Origin: Pseudodesulfovibrio sp. zrk46
GTDB taxonomy: Bacteria > Desulfobacterota > Desulfovibrionia > Desulfovibrionales > Desulfovibrionaceae
Assembly (NCBI RefSeq): GCF_012516435.1
Contig: NZ_CP051216.1
Coordinates: 560,001 to 624,000 of the forward strand
Reading direction: 5' to 3'
Length of the DNA: 64,000 nt
The notes below the pieces were generated by a model that worked only from the letters and a program-made list of their open reading frames with translations, was not told the DNA's origin and made no database searches. A program made the position numbers and the translations under genes. This document shows, piece by piece, positions 34,875 through 43,087 of this stretch; position 1 is the first letter of the stretch, and the number at the start of each line of letters is the position of its first letter.

Positions 34875-36359
34875 ATGGCTCAACGTGAACAGTGGGGCTC
34901 CCGCGTCGGCTTCGTGCTGGCAGCGGTAGGTTCCGCAATTGGTTTGGGAAATATTTGGCGTTTCCCATACATGGCTTACGAGAACGGCGGCGGCGCCTTC
35001 CTCATCCCGTACATCTTCGCTCTGCTCACCGCAGGTATTCCTTTCATGATCATGGAATTCGGCCTCGGCCACAAATTCCGTGGTTCCGCACCCAAAGTTT
35101 TCCGTTCTCTCGGCTCCAAATGGGAATTTCTCGGCTGGATGCAGGTGCTGGTCGCCTTTGTCATCTCCGTTTATTACGTGGCAGTCATCGGCTGGACCAT
35201 CAACTATACCGGCTTTGCGCTGAATCAGGCCTGGGGAGCTGACCCCAAAGGCTTCTTCTTCGGCGAATACCTCGGCCTGACGGGCTCCCCCATGGAACTG
35301 GGCGGCATCCGCTGGTCCATCCTCGGCGCCTGCACCCTGGCCTGGGGCGTAACCTGGCTTGCCATCACCTCCGGTGTTCGCAAAGGTATCGAGCGCGCAT
35401 GTAAAGTGCTCATCCCTCTGCTGTTCGTCCTGGTGCTGGTCCTGATCTTCCGCGTGGTCAGCCTGCCCGGCGCCATGACCGGTCTGGACTTCCTGTTCAA
35501 GCCTGACTTCTCCAAGCTGGCCGACTTCTCCGTCTGGGCTGATGCTTACGGACAGATCTTCTTCTCCCTGTCCATCGGTTTCGCCATCATGCTGGCCTAC
35601 TCCAGCTACCTGCCCAAAGAAGCAGATATCAACAATAACGCCGCCATGACCGTGTTCATCAACTGCGGCTTCTCCATGCTTGCCGGTGTCATGATCTTCG
35701 CCGTTCTCGGCCACATGGCTCACGAGACCAACCAGGCCGTGTCCGACGTTGCTGGTGCTGGTGTCGGCCTTGCCTTCATCACCATCCCGACGGCAATCAA
35801 CACCATGCCCGCTCCGGTCTTCTTCGGCACCCTGTTCTTCCTGTGCCTGACCATGGCTGGCGTCAGCTCCCACATCTCCATCGTGGAAGCTGTCTCTTCT
35901 TCCTTCATTGATAAGTTCGGCATAGACCGCAAGAAGACCGCAAGCATCGTTTGCGGCCTCGGCTTCGCCCTGACCGTGATCTTCACCACTGGCGGCGGCC
36001 TGTTGATCCTCGACATCGTCGACCACTTCATCAACAACCTCTGCATCCTCAGCCTGGCGCTGGCAGAGATCATCCTGATGAGCTACGTCGTCGGCCTCGA
36101 AGATATTCGCAGCCACGCCAACGCCACCTCCGACTTCACTGTCGGCAACCTCTGGAACATCTGCCTCAAGGTCGTCACCGTGGGCGTGCTCGGCTACACC
36201 TTCATCATGAACGTGATCACCGACTCCGGCACCCCGTACGGCGGCTACGCCAACGCAGACCTGATCGCCCTCGGCTGGTCCCTCCTGCCCGTGGCCTTCA
36301 TCCTGTCTCTGGTCCTGAAGCAGAAGCAAGCCGCTCCCGGCTTTAGCAACAACCGCTAG
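34875..36359 (+). CDS. Neurotransmitter:sodium symporter family (NSS) transporter
   Basis: 494 residues starting MAQREQWGSR at 34875, with AAGGTG upstream. It has about 12 membrane helices and the NSS hallmark in helix 1, GSAIGLGNIWRFPYMAYENGGGAF, with the Na+/substrate unwound segment. Bacterial members import amino acids with Na+ (LeuT, MhsT, MetP). The following 32-residue gene resembles MetS, the small subunit of the methionine/alanine transporter MetPS, so methionine or alanine is a reasonable guess for the substrate. Confidence 0.94.
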   Translation: MAQREQWGSRVGFVLAAVGSAIGLGNIWRFPYMAYENGGGAFLIPYIFALLTAGIPFMIMEFGLGHKFRGSAPKVFRSLGSKWEFLGWMQVLVAFVISVYYVAVIGWTINYTGFALNQAWGADPKGFFFGEYLGLTGSPMELGGIRWSILGACTLAWGVTWLAITSGVRKGIERACKVLIPLLFVLVLVLIFRVVSLPGAMTGLDFLFKPDFSKLADFSVWADAYGQIFFSLSIGFAIMLAYSSYLPKEADINNNAAMTVFINCGFSMLAGVMIFAVLGHMAHETNQAVSDVAGAGVGLAFITIPTAINTMPAPVFFGTLFFLCLTMAGVSSHISIVEAVSSSFIDKFGIDRKKTASIVCGLGFALTVIFTTGGGLLILDIVDHFINNLCILSLALAEIILMSYVVGLEDIRSHANATSDFTVGNLWNICLKVVTVGVLGYTFIMNVITDSGTPYGGYANADLIALGWSLLPVAFILSLVLKQKQAAPGFSNNR

Positions 36360-36368
36360 GAGATAACT

Positions 36369-36467
36369 ATGTCTACAGCAGCTATCATCATGATGGTTAT
36401 TGGCCTGGGCGTCACCTGGGGTGGTGCTACTTTCTGCATGCGTCTCGCCATGAAGAAACAGGACTAA
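36369..36467 (+). CDS. MetS-type small subunit of the NSS transporter
   Basis: 32 residues: a short head, one membrane helix (AAIIMMVIGLGVTWGGATF), then CMRLAMKKQD. It starts 9 nt after the transporter stop, with AGGAG 6 nt before the ATG. Size, single span and position match the MetS family of NSS small subunits, needed for MetP activity in Corynebacterium. The gene is easily missed because of its length. Confidence 0.85.
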   Translation: MSTAAIIMMVIGLGVTWGGATFCMRLAMKKQD

Positions 36468-36490
36468 TTACACATCGTAATTGCTATAAA

Positions 36491-36525
36491 GAAAGGGCCG
36501 CTCGAAAGAGCGGTCCTTTTTTTAT
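36491..36525 (+). terminator. Terminator of the NSS transporter operon
   Basis: AAAGGGCCGCTC/GAGCGGTCCTTT stem with a GAAA tetraloop, then TTTT. Confidence 0.92.
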
Positions 36526-36675
36526 GTGATTTCAAACAGTTTGACAGCAACTACACTGACTAGACCAAGTAAGATTCGTGAATGCGAGTGACAAAACACG
36601 GCATCACGTGTATCTAACTGCTGATATTTTAAACAGTGAGCACTACACACAACTTGAAGCACTATTGGAGATCTC

Positions 36676-37998
36676 ATGCGCAAACTCGCTGAAAGCAACA
36701 TGGTAATGTTCTGGATAGCAGTATTTAGCCTGTTTATCAGTATTGGCTACAACGTATATTCATACATTGAAAAGCTGAACGCAGAAGAGTCCTATCAAGA
36801 GGACAAGGCCGAATGGCGGAATAAAACGGATTCATTAAGCGAACAGAATGCTGAAAGCTTATCTGAAACAGCAGACCTGAAAGAGGAAGTCGCCGCTCTG
36901 AAAGAAATTGCCAAGAGAATGGGCGTTCCCGAGGAAGTGATTGCTACCGCAAGCCAAAAGGGCGTTGAAGACTTCTTCGAAAACGAAGAGGAAGCTGCAA
37001 TCACTTTTGTTGAATTGAGAGCCCAAAAAGCGATGCAGCGTGAATTTGACAAGCACATGGATTTGGGAAGAACAGCCCTGAACCAACAACAGTACAGTAA
37101 TGCCCTTGGCCATTTCTTCATGGCTGCATTTATAGACGAAACCGCTCCGGAACCGCAAAAATACATAACAGAGTGGAACACCAAGACAGGACTTTCTGCC
37201 CAGCTAACAAACGGTGGACTGGATCTGGACAAGCAACATCCGGGTGCCCGCACTCAGGAAGTTGGGGGTATTCTCTTTTCCCTTGCCAAAAGCTGGAGAT
37301 CTGGCGACGAAATCACTTGTTACTTTGATATAATGAATCAGAGAAAAAGTGATGTAAATTTCCACTTTGCCGATGGCACCTTTATCGTAGATCCGGAAGG
37401 AGAAATAACTTCCGAACTTGATCACATATGGGAGTCAAACAAACAAGAGCATCCTCAAAAAAGGATATTACTTCCCTGTAATGTGAAGAAAAGAGTGATT
37501 GCTCGGTTCATTATGCCTTTGAACCATCCGATTGAAGGACTGAGGACGCTCAATGTAAAGTGCTATTGCGCCGGCGATAAGATGACATTTAGCTATCCAG
37601 GTGTAATTCTTGACGGAAGAAAGGATAGTCATAACAATAAAGAACATTCGAACACCTCTTTGACGCTATTGGGAACAAAACGGAATGGAAATGAATTGCT
37701 ATTCAATTTTATAGCAAAAAATATGGACAGCAGTCGCACAGTCCACATTACAAACTTGGCCAAGAGCACATTTGAAAACACAGAGGGCTTCATTTTCGAA
37801 CCGACAAGTCAAATCGTCCATGGAGAACGAGAACACCCTGGAGCCAGAATAATCCTTTCCCCAGGACAATCACGAAAATTCACCATGGTATTTAAAGAGC
37901 ACCAAAACAAAGGCGTCTTTTTCGGCTCTCCCAAGGAACTCTTGCTTCGAACCCACATGTTCGGAGCTCACCACAAATACCAGTTTGCTCTCAACTAG
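36676..37998 (+). CDS. Membrane-anchored coiled-coil hypothetical protein
   Basis: 440 residues. One N-terminal hydrophobic span (about 10-30) is followed by a charged coiled coil (about 33-85: EKLNAEESYQEDKAEW, LSETADLKEEVAALKEI), a helical TPR-like stretch (HMDLGRTALNQQQYSNALGHFFMAAF, about 130-155), and a beta-rich C-terminal half. GGAGA precedes the ATG. It is more AT-rich than its neighbours and uses AAA, GAA and ATA more freely, which suggests recent acquisition. No family recognised. Topology suggests a periplasmic body. Confidence 0.75.
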   Translation: MRKLAESNMVMFWIAVFSLFISIGYNVYSYIEKLNAEESYQEDKAEWRNKTDSLSEQNAESLSETADLKEEVAALKEIAKRMGVPEEVIATASQKGVEDFFENEEEAAITFVELRAQKAMQREFDKHMDLGRTALNQQQYSNALGHFFMAAFIDETAPEPQKYITEWNTKTGLSAQLTNGGLDLDKQHPGARTQEVGGILFSLAKSWRSGDEITCYFDIMNQRKSDVNFHFADGTFIVDPEGEITSELDHIWESNKQEHPQKRILLPCNVKKRVIARFIMPLNHPIEGLRTLNVKCYCAGDKMTFSYPGVILDGRKDSHNNKEHSNTSLTLLGTKRNGNELLFNFIAKNMDSSRTVHITNLAKSTFENTEGFIFEPTSQIVHGEREHPGARIILSPGQSRKFTMVFKEHQNKGVFFGSPKELLLRTHMFGAHHKYQFALN

Positions 37999-38021
37999 CT
38001 GGAGACTTCTCACGCATTAAA

Positions 38022-38053
38022 AGAAAGGCCGTCCCTTTTGGAACGGCCTTTCT
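38022..38053. terminator. Bidirectional terminator
   Basis: AGAAAGGCCGT/ACGGCCTTTCT stem between convergent genes, with T-rich sequence on one side and AAAA on the other. Confidence 0.8.
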
Positions 38054-38074
38054 CATACCTCAAACTCTCATCGT

Positions 38075-38716
38075 CTATACATACCAATACATCACCACAA
38101 AGTGGCAGGCACTCCCGCCTATGACGAACAGATGGAATATCTCGTGGAACCCAAAATACTTGGGAATGGGGTTTGGCCATTTAAGGGCATAGATTACCGC
38201 CCCCAAAGAATAGACGACACCGCCGCCGGCAAGCCACGCCACAGCGGAAAGGGACATATTCTGCATCAACGGATAGATGCCCACCAACACCAGCCATCCC
38301 ATGCCGAGATAGATGCCTGTAGATAACCAGCGAGGGGCATGCAGCCAGAAGATCTTCATGGCAATGCCTACCAGTGCCAATCCCCAGACTACGCCGAAGA
38401 TGGACCAACCCCACGGGCCGCGCAGAGGGATCAAACAAATGGGGGTGTAGGTTGCCGCGATATAGAAAAAGATCATGGAGTGATCCACACGGCGCAGGAA
38501 GCGAACCCATTTCTCGGAGACGGGCAGCCAGTGATAGAGCGTGCTGGCCGTATACAGCAGGATCATGGCTCCTCCAAAGATGGAGAAGGTCACGATATGC
38601 CACGGCATGGCCGGATCAACAGACCGCATGATGAGGAGGACAGTGGCGAAAACCGCCAAAATCGCTCCGATGAGATGTGTCAGACCGCTGACCGGATCAC
38701 GTAAACTAAAAACCAT
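38075..38716 (-). CDS. Hemolysin III / PAQR-type membrane protein
   Basis: 213 residues with seven membrane helices. The family marks are present: DPVSGLTHLIGA at the N-terminus, STLYHWLP, RVDHSMIFFYIAATYTP, and the C-terminal FHEIFHLFVIGGSACHF. The His/Asp residues of these segments form the metal site of the CREST superfamily. Bacterial members (YqfA/TrhA) affect membrane energetics and lipid homeostasis; cytolysis is not established in general. GGGGG precedes the ATG. Confidence 0.92.
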   Translation of the reverse strand: MVFSLRDPVSGLTHLIGAILAVFATVLLIMRSVDPAMPWHIVTFSIFGGAMILLYTASTLYHWLPVSEKWVRFLRRVDHSMIFFYIAATYTPICLIPLRGPWGWSIFGVVWGLALVGIAMKIFWLHAPRWLSTGIYLGMGWLVLVGIYPLMQNMSLSAVAWLAGGGVVYSLGAVIYALKWPNPIPKYFGFHEIFHLFVIGGSACHFVVMYWYV

Positions 38717-38777
38717 TGTTCCCCCATATTTGAAATAGTCCGAACTCTAGGGTAGCGGCTTTCCTTCACCTAAACAA

Positions 38778-38789
38778 GCGTTTAAACGC
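38778..38789. promoter_or_regulatory. 12-bp palindrome upstream of the hemolysin III gene
   Basis: GCGTTTAAACGC, a perfect palindrome 62 nt before the ATG at 38716. A possible operator; no regulator assigned. Confidence 0.3.
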
Positions 38790-38801
38790 GTAGCCTGTAT
38801 A

Positions 38802-39248
38802 TCAGGAAATAAGATAGAGCGCCCACAAGGAGATGGGCAGCAGCAGGTCGGCAAAAAAGACCGGTCCTGCGTTTCCGGGATTCATATTGCCGCTGGCGCG
38901 GATATCACGGACATGGACGGAGAACGCGCCGACAAGAAAGATGGTGACAAAGAGGATGGTCGCCAGCCAGAAGTCGCCACGTATAAAGAAGCAGAGTAGC
39001 CCGGAGATCCCCAGCGCAAGGTTGGCAAAGGCCACTTCCTGCTGAAACGGATTCCCGGGAGGCCAACCGATATAGCCAGCCACCTTGTCAGCGGCAAAGT
39101 AGTGGCCCATGAAGGCCCAAAGCCCTCCCAGGCCGACGGGAATCACCAGCAGCCAAAGGAGCAGGGATTCGGCCACGCCGCCGCCCAGCACCAGAATATG
39201 CATCAGGGCGACGGCAAGCGCAGCGCAGGCCAGGTAGACCGTATACAC
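38802..39248 (-). CDS. Small membrane protein, DUF6790-like
   Basis: 148 residues from a GTG start with AGGGA upstream. Four or five hydrophobic segments. Motifs: FMGHYFAADKVAGYIGWPPGNPFQQEVAFANLALGISG and DIRASGNMNPGNAGPVFFADLLLP, which I associate with DUF6790 membrane proteins. No function known. It starts 15 nt after the Rrf2 regulator gene stop, so the two are probably co-transcribed. Confidence 0.75.
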   Translation of the reverse strand: MYTVYLACAALAVALMHILVLGGGVAESLLLWLLVIPVGLGGLWAFMGHYFAADKVAGYIGWPPGNPFQQEVAFANLALGISGLLCFFIRGDFWLATILFVTIFLVGAFSVHVRDIRASGNMNPGNAGPVFFADLLLPISLWALYLIS

Positions 39249-39263
39249 GGCGTCCCTATGCCC

Positions 39264-39710
39264 TTAGTCCATCAACATGGTCGACACATCCTTGGAAGAG
39301 CACTTCTCTGCATCCTCCAGCATGTCGGCCAGCGAGAAACTGTTGAGGCGATCATACATGGCTTCAGCGGCCTCAGCCCACAGGCGACGAGTCAGACAAA
39401 CTTCAATGCGATCGCAGTGCTCGTTGCCATTGCGACAATCCACCAGGGAATCATCACCTTCGAGGACGCGCACGACCTCACCCATAGGTATTTCAGAAGC
39501 CGGAAGCGCCAACGCGTGACCACCACGGGGGCCGCGTTTGGATTTGATGAAGCCTGCGTCTTTGAGTTTGCGGATAAGCTTCTCCAGATACTTCACGGAA
39601 ACGCCTTGGCGCTCTGCGATGTCCTGAATACGGACCAACCCATTGTTGCAGTGCTGGGCGATATCAACCGCCATTCTTGTGCCGTAACGGCTACGTGTCG
39701 TCAGTCTCAT
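39264..39710 (-). CDS. Rrf2-family transcriptional regulator with Fe-S type cysteines
   Basis: 148 residues. Winged helix at the N-terminus (MRLTTRSRYGTRMAVDIA, then RIQDIAERQGVSVKYLEKLIRKLKDAGFIKSKRGPRGGH). Three cysteines spaced C-X6-C-X5-C (CRNGNEHCDRIEVC) sit where IscR/NsrR-type regulators bind an iron-sulfur cluster. It probably senses Fe-S status or nitrosative/oxidative stress. No isc or suf genes are next to it; the gene downstream is a small membrane protein. AAGGG precedes the ATG. Confidence 0.92.
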   Translation of the reverse strand: MRLTTRSRYGTRMAVDIAQHCNNGLVRIQDIAERQGVSVKYLEKLIRKLKDAGFIKSKRGPRGGHALALPASEIPMGEVVRVLEGDDSLVDCRNGNEHCDRIEVCLTRRLWAEAAEAMYDRLNSFSLADMLEDAEKCSSKDVSTMLMD

Positions 39711-39869
39711 GGTTGTACCCTTATCGTATGAATTCCTGCTTTGCCGACCCCTTCAAAATCAGCATTCACAAGGGAATCCGTACTGTTAAAGTCAAGATAT
39801 ATGCCCCTTGAGCGTGTGGAATAATTGGATTCCACATAAAAACGACTCATTTTGTAGGGGAATTACCAC

Positions 39870-39899
39870 AAAAAAAAAGGACCGACAACAAGTCGGCCC
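39870..39899 (-). terminator. Terminator of the nickel/cobalt uptake genes
   Basis: GG-CCGAC / GTCGG-CC stem followed by at least eight Ts on the minus strand. Confidence 0.85.
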
Positions 39900-39929
39900 C
39901 AAATAGATGTCAGACACTGGTTTGAACGA

Positions 39930-40514
39930 TCACGCTTTGCGACTCTTCATGTAGGCGGCGATGCCGAACAGACCTATGATATACCCGATGCCGCCAATGA
40001 TTTCAGTGACGCTCGGTCCTGCATCGTGCATTTCAGCCAGCATCCGCTTGACCGGCTCCAGCTCGCGGCGAACCACGGCTTCGACTTCGCTGGCCGGTAC
40101 GCTCCCCTGCGAAGTGGCAACTTCCTTATGACCATGCTCTTCCTCGGTGGCGGCAAACGGCCCTTTGGCAGCACCATATTCATTATATTTCACGGTCCAT
40201 GTAGCCTGATGCCCGGTTCCCGCCTTGAGCAGGATCTGCAAATCCATTTTCCCGGCCCGGGCTTCGTCCGGGATGACGAAATCGAACTTGCCGTTCGTGT
40301 CCGTATTGCCCGAGAGCAGCATCTTACCCGAAGCCACGTCGTAGACCTCGATCACGCCATCATGGACACGCTTTGAGCGGCTGTACCCACTGTCGGTCAC
40401 AACGAGGTTCCCGTCGACATAGGCAAAGACGTTGACTTTATGAGCATGAGAGACAGCAGAAAGACACAGGGTGAGCGCCATGGCCAGACAGATGGAAAGA
40501 ATGAGGCGATGCAT
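39930..40514 (-). CDS. NikL-like accessory protein of a nickel/cobalt uptake system
   Basis: 194 residues. Signal peptide about 1-24 (ending SHA), then HKVNVFAYVDGNLVVTDSGYSRSKRVHDGVIEVYD and GNTDTNGKFDFVIPDEARAG, the carboxypeptidase-regulatory-like beta domain seen in NikL. A His-containing loop (EEEHGHKE) is followed by a coiled segment and one C-terminal membrane span (IIGLFGIAAYMKSRK). It starts 9 nt after the CbiM/NikM stop. It likely delivers or couples metal at the outer face of the transporter. Confidence 0.8.
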   Translation of the reverse strand: MHRLILSICLAMALTLCLSAVSHAHKVNVFAYVDGNLVVTDSGYSRSKRVHDGVIEVYDVASGKMLLSGNTDTNGKFDFVIPDEARAGKMDLQILLKAGTGHQATWTVKYNEYGAAKGPFAATEEEHGHKEVATSQGSVPASEVEAVVRRELEPVKRMLAEMHDAGPSVTEIIGGIGYIIGLFGIAAYMKSRKA

Positions 40515-40522
40515 GAGGACTC

Positions 40523-41128
40523 CTATGAAGATGAGACTGCCAGAGCTTCAGGTTTGACTTTGGCGAGAAATGAGTAAGCGAATCCAGTGATAATTCCTTC
40601 GACGACCATAATGGGAAGGTGGGCAGCGACTATAACCTTGGCCACGCCCACAAAGGCTTCGCCAGACAGAGCCAATGCTCCGGCGGTAAGTAATGCACTC
40701 ACCAATATGGCGAGAAAACCGCAGGCAAATGCCGCGGCAAAACGGCTACCGTTACCGCGGGTCAACATGGGGCGAAAAATGTAACAGCACAGGACGGCAG
40801 GGGCAGCCATGGTAAAACAGTTCAGCCCCAGCACGGTCAAGCCACCGAACTGAAACAGCACCGCCTGTAGCAACAAGGCCACCAGAATGGACGGGAACGC
40901 AGCCCACCCCAACACCACGCCGAGCAAACCGCTCAGGACAAGATGCGCATTGGCCGGACCTATGGGAACATGCACCAGGGAGGCGATGAAAAACGCGGCG
41001 GACAGAATCGCCACGGTCATGATCTGGTCATAATCGATTTTCTTGAGGCCGATGGCAGTCCCCGCCACGGCCAGTCCGGCTCCGCCAAGGAGCACCGGTC
41101 CGGATAAAACGCCTTCTGAAATATGCAT
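40523..41128 (-). CDS. cbiM: CbiM/NikM-type metal-binding membrane component of an ECF transporter
   Basis: 201 residues starting MHISEGVLSG at 41128 with GCGGGAA upstream. The free N-terminal Met-His is the metal-binding feature of CbiM/NikM, and this start preserves it. About six membrane helices; HVPIGPANAHLVLSGLLGVVLG and AAHLPIMVVEGIITGFA are family motifs. It binds Co2+ or Ni2+ for import. The CbiQ/NikQ and CbiO/NikO energising subunits are not adjacent, so they must be elsewhere or the system works without them. Confidence 0.9.
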   Translation of the reverse strand: MHISEGVLSGPVLLGGAGLAVAGTAIGLKKIDYDQIMTVAILSAAFFIASLVHVPIGPANAHLVLSGLLGVVLGWAAFPSILVALLLQAVLFQFGGLTVLGLNCFTMAAPAVLCCYIFRPMLTRGNGSRFAAAFACGFLAILVSALLTAGALALSGEAFVGVAKVIVAAHLPIMVVEGIITGFAYSFLAKVKPEALAVSSS

Positions 41129-41192
41129 GGTCGTTCCCGCTTCATTCAATCGAAATGGATGATTCACCGGCGTTGCAAACAATTTTGACAGC

Positions 41193-41220
41193 GTGTGAAT
41201 AATTCCGAATCCGTATACAC
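41193..41220. promoter_or_regulatory. Possible NikR-like operator
   Basis: GTGTGAA-N14-TATACAC, whose halves partly match the NikR half site reported for Desulfovibrio-type bacteria (GTGTTAC, spaced by 13-14). Two mismatches in each half. Located 65 nt before the CbiM/NikM gene. Confidence 0.3.
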
Positions 41221-41339
41221 CCCGTCGCCATTTATTACAAGTGGTGTTTGTAAAAGAGTGGAAAATACCGTCTCACCAATGGGTTGCGTTTATCCGTCCT
41301 TTTCGGCAAATTCATACAAACCTATAAAGGGGAGCAGCA

Positions 41340-42584
41340 ATGTCAGTCATCATCAGAAAGAGTCTTCTTGAACTGCTCTTTTCCGGCGCGTTCATGAAGC
41401 GTTGGAACGACAAGCTCCGCCCCATGGAATTGGTGGAGGTGGATAAGCAGGCGCACAAAATGATCGTGGCCTGGCTTCTCTTCCTGCTCAACTCGCGGGA
41501 CATGGACGTGGCCCGAAAACGCGCCCTTGGCGAATCCATCGTGGAAGGTGGCCTCTTCGACTATCTCTACCGTCTCGTCATCACGGACATCAAACCGCCC
41601 GTCTTTTACCGCATCAAGGAAAACCCGGACGACTACCGCACCCTGACCAATTGGGTGCTCAATGAGCTCCGTCCGCGCATCATGCCGCTGGGCGAAGACT
41701 TCATGAACCGCATGGGAGACTATCTCATGCAGCCCGAGGACAAGGGCCTTGCCCGTCGCATCCTCCACGCCGCCCATCTCTACGCCAGCTATTCCGAATT
41801 CAAGCTCCTCAAATCCATCAACCAGATGGACCACGAACTCACCGAGATCGAGGACAGTTTCATCGATCGTCTCAAGGACATGCGCGACCTCAAAGGTGTC
41901 CCGGAACTGCTCGATGACGACAACAACGTGCTCGGCCGTTTTGCCCGCATGTGCGGACGCCTCCGCTTCCAGAAGCGCTGGTCCCAGACGCCCCGCGTGC
42001 CCGAGACCTCGGTCCTCGGCCACATGTTCATCGTGGCCGCCTACTCCTGGTTCTTCAGCATCGAAGTCGGCGCCTGCCGCGCCCGCGCCCAGAACAACTT
42101 TTTCGCCGGCCTGTTCCACGACCTGCCCGAACTGCTGACCCGCGACATCATCTCGCCCGTCAAAGGTGCATCCCAGGAGATCGGCGATCTCATTCATGAA
42201 TACGAAATCCGCGAGCTCAACCGCGTGGTGCTCGAGCCTCTCAAAGAAGGCGGCTACACCGACATCACCGATCGCCTCGAATATTTCCTTGGCCTCGAGG
42301 TCGGCAGCGAATTCAAGGCCACCATCGTCCGCGACGGCAAGACCATCGAACTGGCCGAAGACGAGATTTCCCAACACAATCAGGACACCCTCGACCCCAA
42401 GGATGGCCCGCTCCTCAAGGTCTGCGACTCTCTCGCCGCCTACATCGAAGCGCATACCGCACTCAAGAACGGCATCTCCTCGGACCAGCTGCACCACGCG
42501 CTCTACCGAATCCGGAACCGCTACAACGAAACCCCGGTCATCGCCGGCGTCCAGGTCAGCGCCCTTTTGGCAGACTTCGATTAG
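41340..42584 (+). CDS. HD-domain protein, YfbR-like (HD_3 type)
   Basis: 414 residues. The HD phosphohydrolase core is at about 220-300: PETSVLGHMFIVAAYSW (first His), GLFHDLPELLTRDIISPVKGA (HD pair), and a late VCDSLAAYIEAHTAL with the final Asp. The HDxPELLTxDxxxPVK pattern resembles 5'-deoxynucleotidase YfbR. The N-terminal 200 residues are helical and not part of YfbR, so substrate and regulation may differ. GGGGAG precedes the ATG. Confidence 0.82.
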   Translation: MSVIIRKSLLELLFSGAFMKRWNDKLRPMELVEVDKQAHKMIVAWLLFLLNSRDMDVARKRALGESIVEGGLFDYLYRLVITDIKPPVFYRIKENPDDYRTLTNWVLNELRPRIMPLGEDFMNRMGDYLMQPEDKGLARRILHAAHLYASYSEFKLLKSINQMDHELTEIEDSFIDRLKDMRDLKGVPELLDDDNNVLGRFARMCGRLRFQKRWSQTPRVPETSVLGHMFIVAAYSWFFSIEVGACRARAQNNFFAGLFHDLPELLTRDIISPVKGASQEIGDLIHEYEIRELNRVVLEPLKEGGYTDITDRLEYFLGLEVGSEFKATIVRDGKTIELAEDEISQHNQDTLDPKDGPLLKVCDSLAAYIEAHTALKNGISSDQLHHALYRIRNRYNETPVIAGVQVSALLADFD

Positions 42585-42626
42585 CCAGCCTCCGGCGGCT
42601 GCTCGCCGCAGGGGCGTCTCCGACGG

Positions 42627-42656
42627 CTCAAGAACCTTTTGTAAAAGGTTCTTGAG
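42627..42656 (+). terminator. Hairpin after the HD protein gene
   Basis: CTCAAGAACCTTTT/AAAAGGTTCTTGAG, 14 complementary bases with GT between. The T run comes only after 13 nt (ACTTTTTAT), so termination is likely but not classical. Confidence 0.6.
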
Positions 42657-42927
42657 AATCTCCAAAACTTTTTATCGCTCGCTTCGCTCGAGGCCGTACG
42701 GCTACGAATGCCGTTACCCTTTTCCCAGCACTTCACCCTTTCAAACCAAGACCTGCATCAGCCCTTGAGCTCGACGTCTAGAAGCTGACCAAATCGAATG
42801 CCGCCGCAACCGCAGCATTCAGCAGCGACGAATGTCGCGCAGTACACACCAAGGCATTCTATTTGGATCAGATTCTTGGCAAGAACTCACAAGGCGGCCA
42901 AGCTACTTCTTAAGCCGAGTTTTTTTC

Positions 42928-42963
42928 GTCTATTTTTTGGGGCGGCTCAGCCAAAAAATAGAC
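42928..42963. repeat. 13-bp perfect inverted repeat
   Basis: GTCTATTTTTTGG (42928-42940) and CCAAAAAATAGAC (42951-42963) with a 10-nt GC-rich loop. Likely an RNA hairpin within the repeat block. Confidence 0.7.
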
Positions 42964-43033
42964 CGCCCGCCGCGGAGGCGGCCACCCGGCAGCAATCATC
43001 CATCAATCGGAGCCGAAGGCGACCTCCATTAAA

Positions 43034-43066
43034 CAAAAAAAGGCCCGCTCCAAAGGAGCGGGCCTT
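43034..43066 (-). terminator. Terminator of the CBS-domain gene
   Basis: AAGGCCCGCTCC/GGAGCGGGCCTT stem with an AAA loop, followed by Ts on the minus strand. Confidence 0.92.
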
Positions 43067-43087
43067 ACTTTTAATAATAAGCTAAAC

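Larger units (their letters stand above)
42585..43087. other. Repeat-rich intergenic region
   Basis: 503 bases with no credible gene. It holds a 14-bp hairpin (42627-42656), a T-rich stretch with GCTCGCTTCGCTCG, a 13-bp inverted repeat (42928-42963), GC-rich CGCCCGCCGCGGAGGCGG, and a terminator. Similar sequence blocks are dispersed in Desulfovibrionaceae genomes as I recall them; this cannot be confirmed here. Confidence 0.6.

Noticed and set aside
41217-41247. ACACC-N21-GGTGT inverted repeat as a metal-regulator site
   Set aside because: Only 5 bp arms with wide spacing; the GTGTGAA-N14-TATACAC pair just upstream fits a NikR-type site better, and even that is weak.
42798-43085. Possible small basic protein in the intergenic block
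   Set aside because: The frame crosses the inverted repeat and the terminator of the CBS gene, has no ribosome site, and its composition is that of translated repeats.
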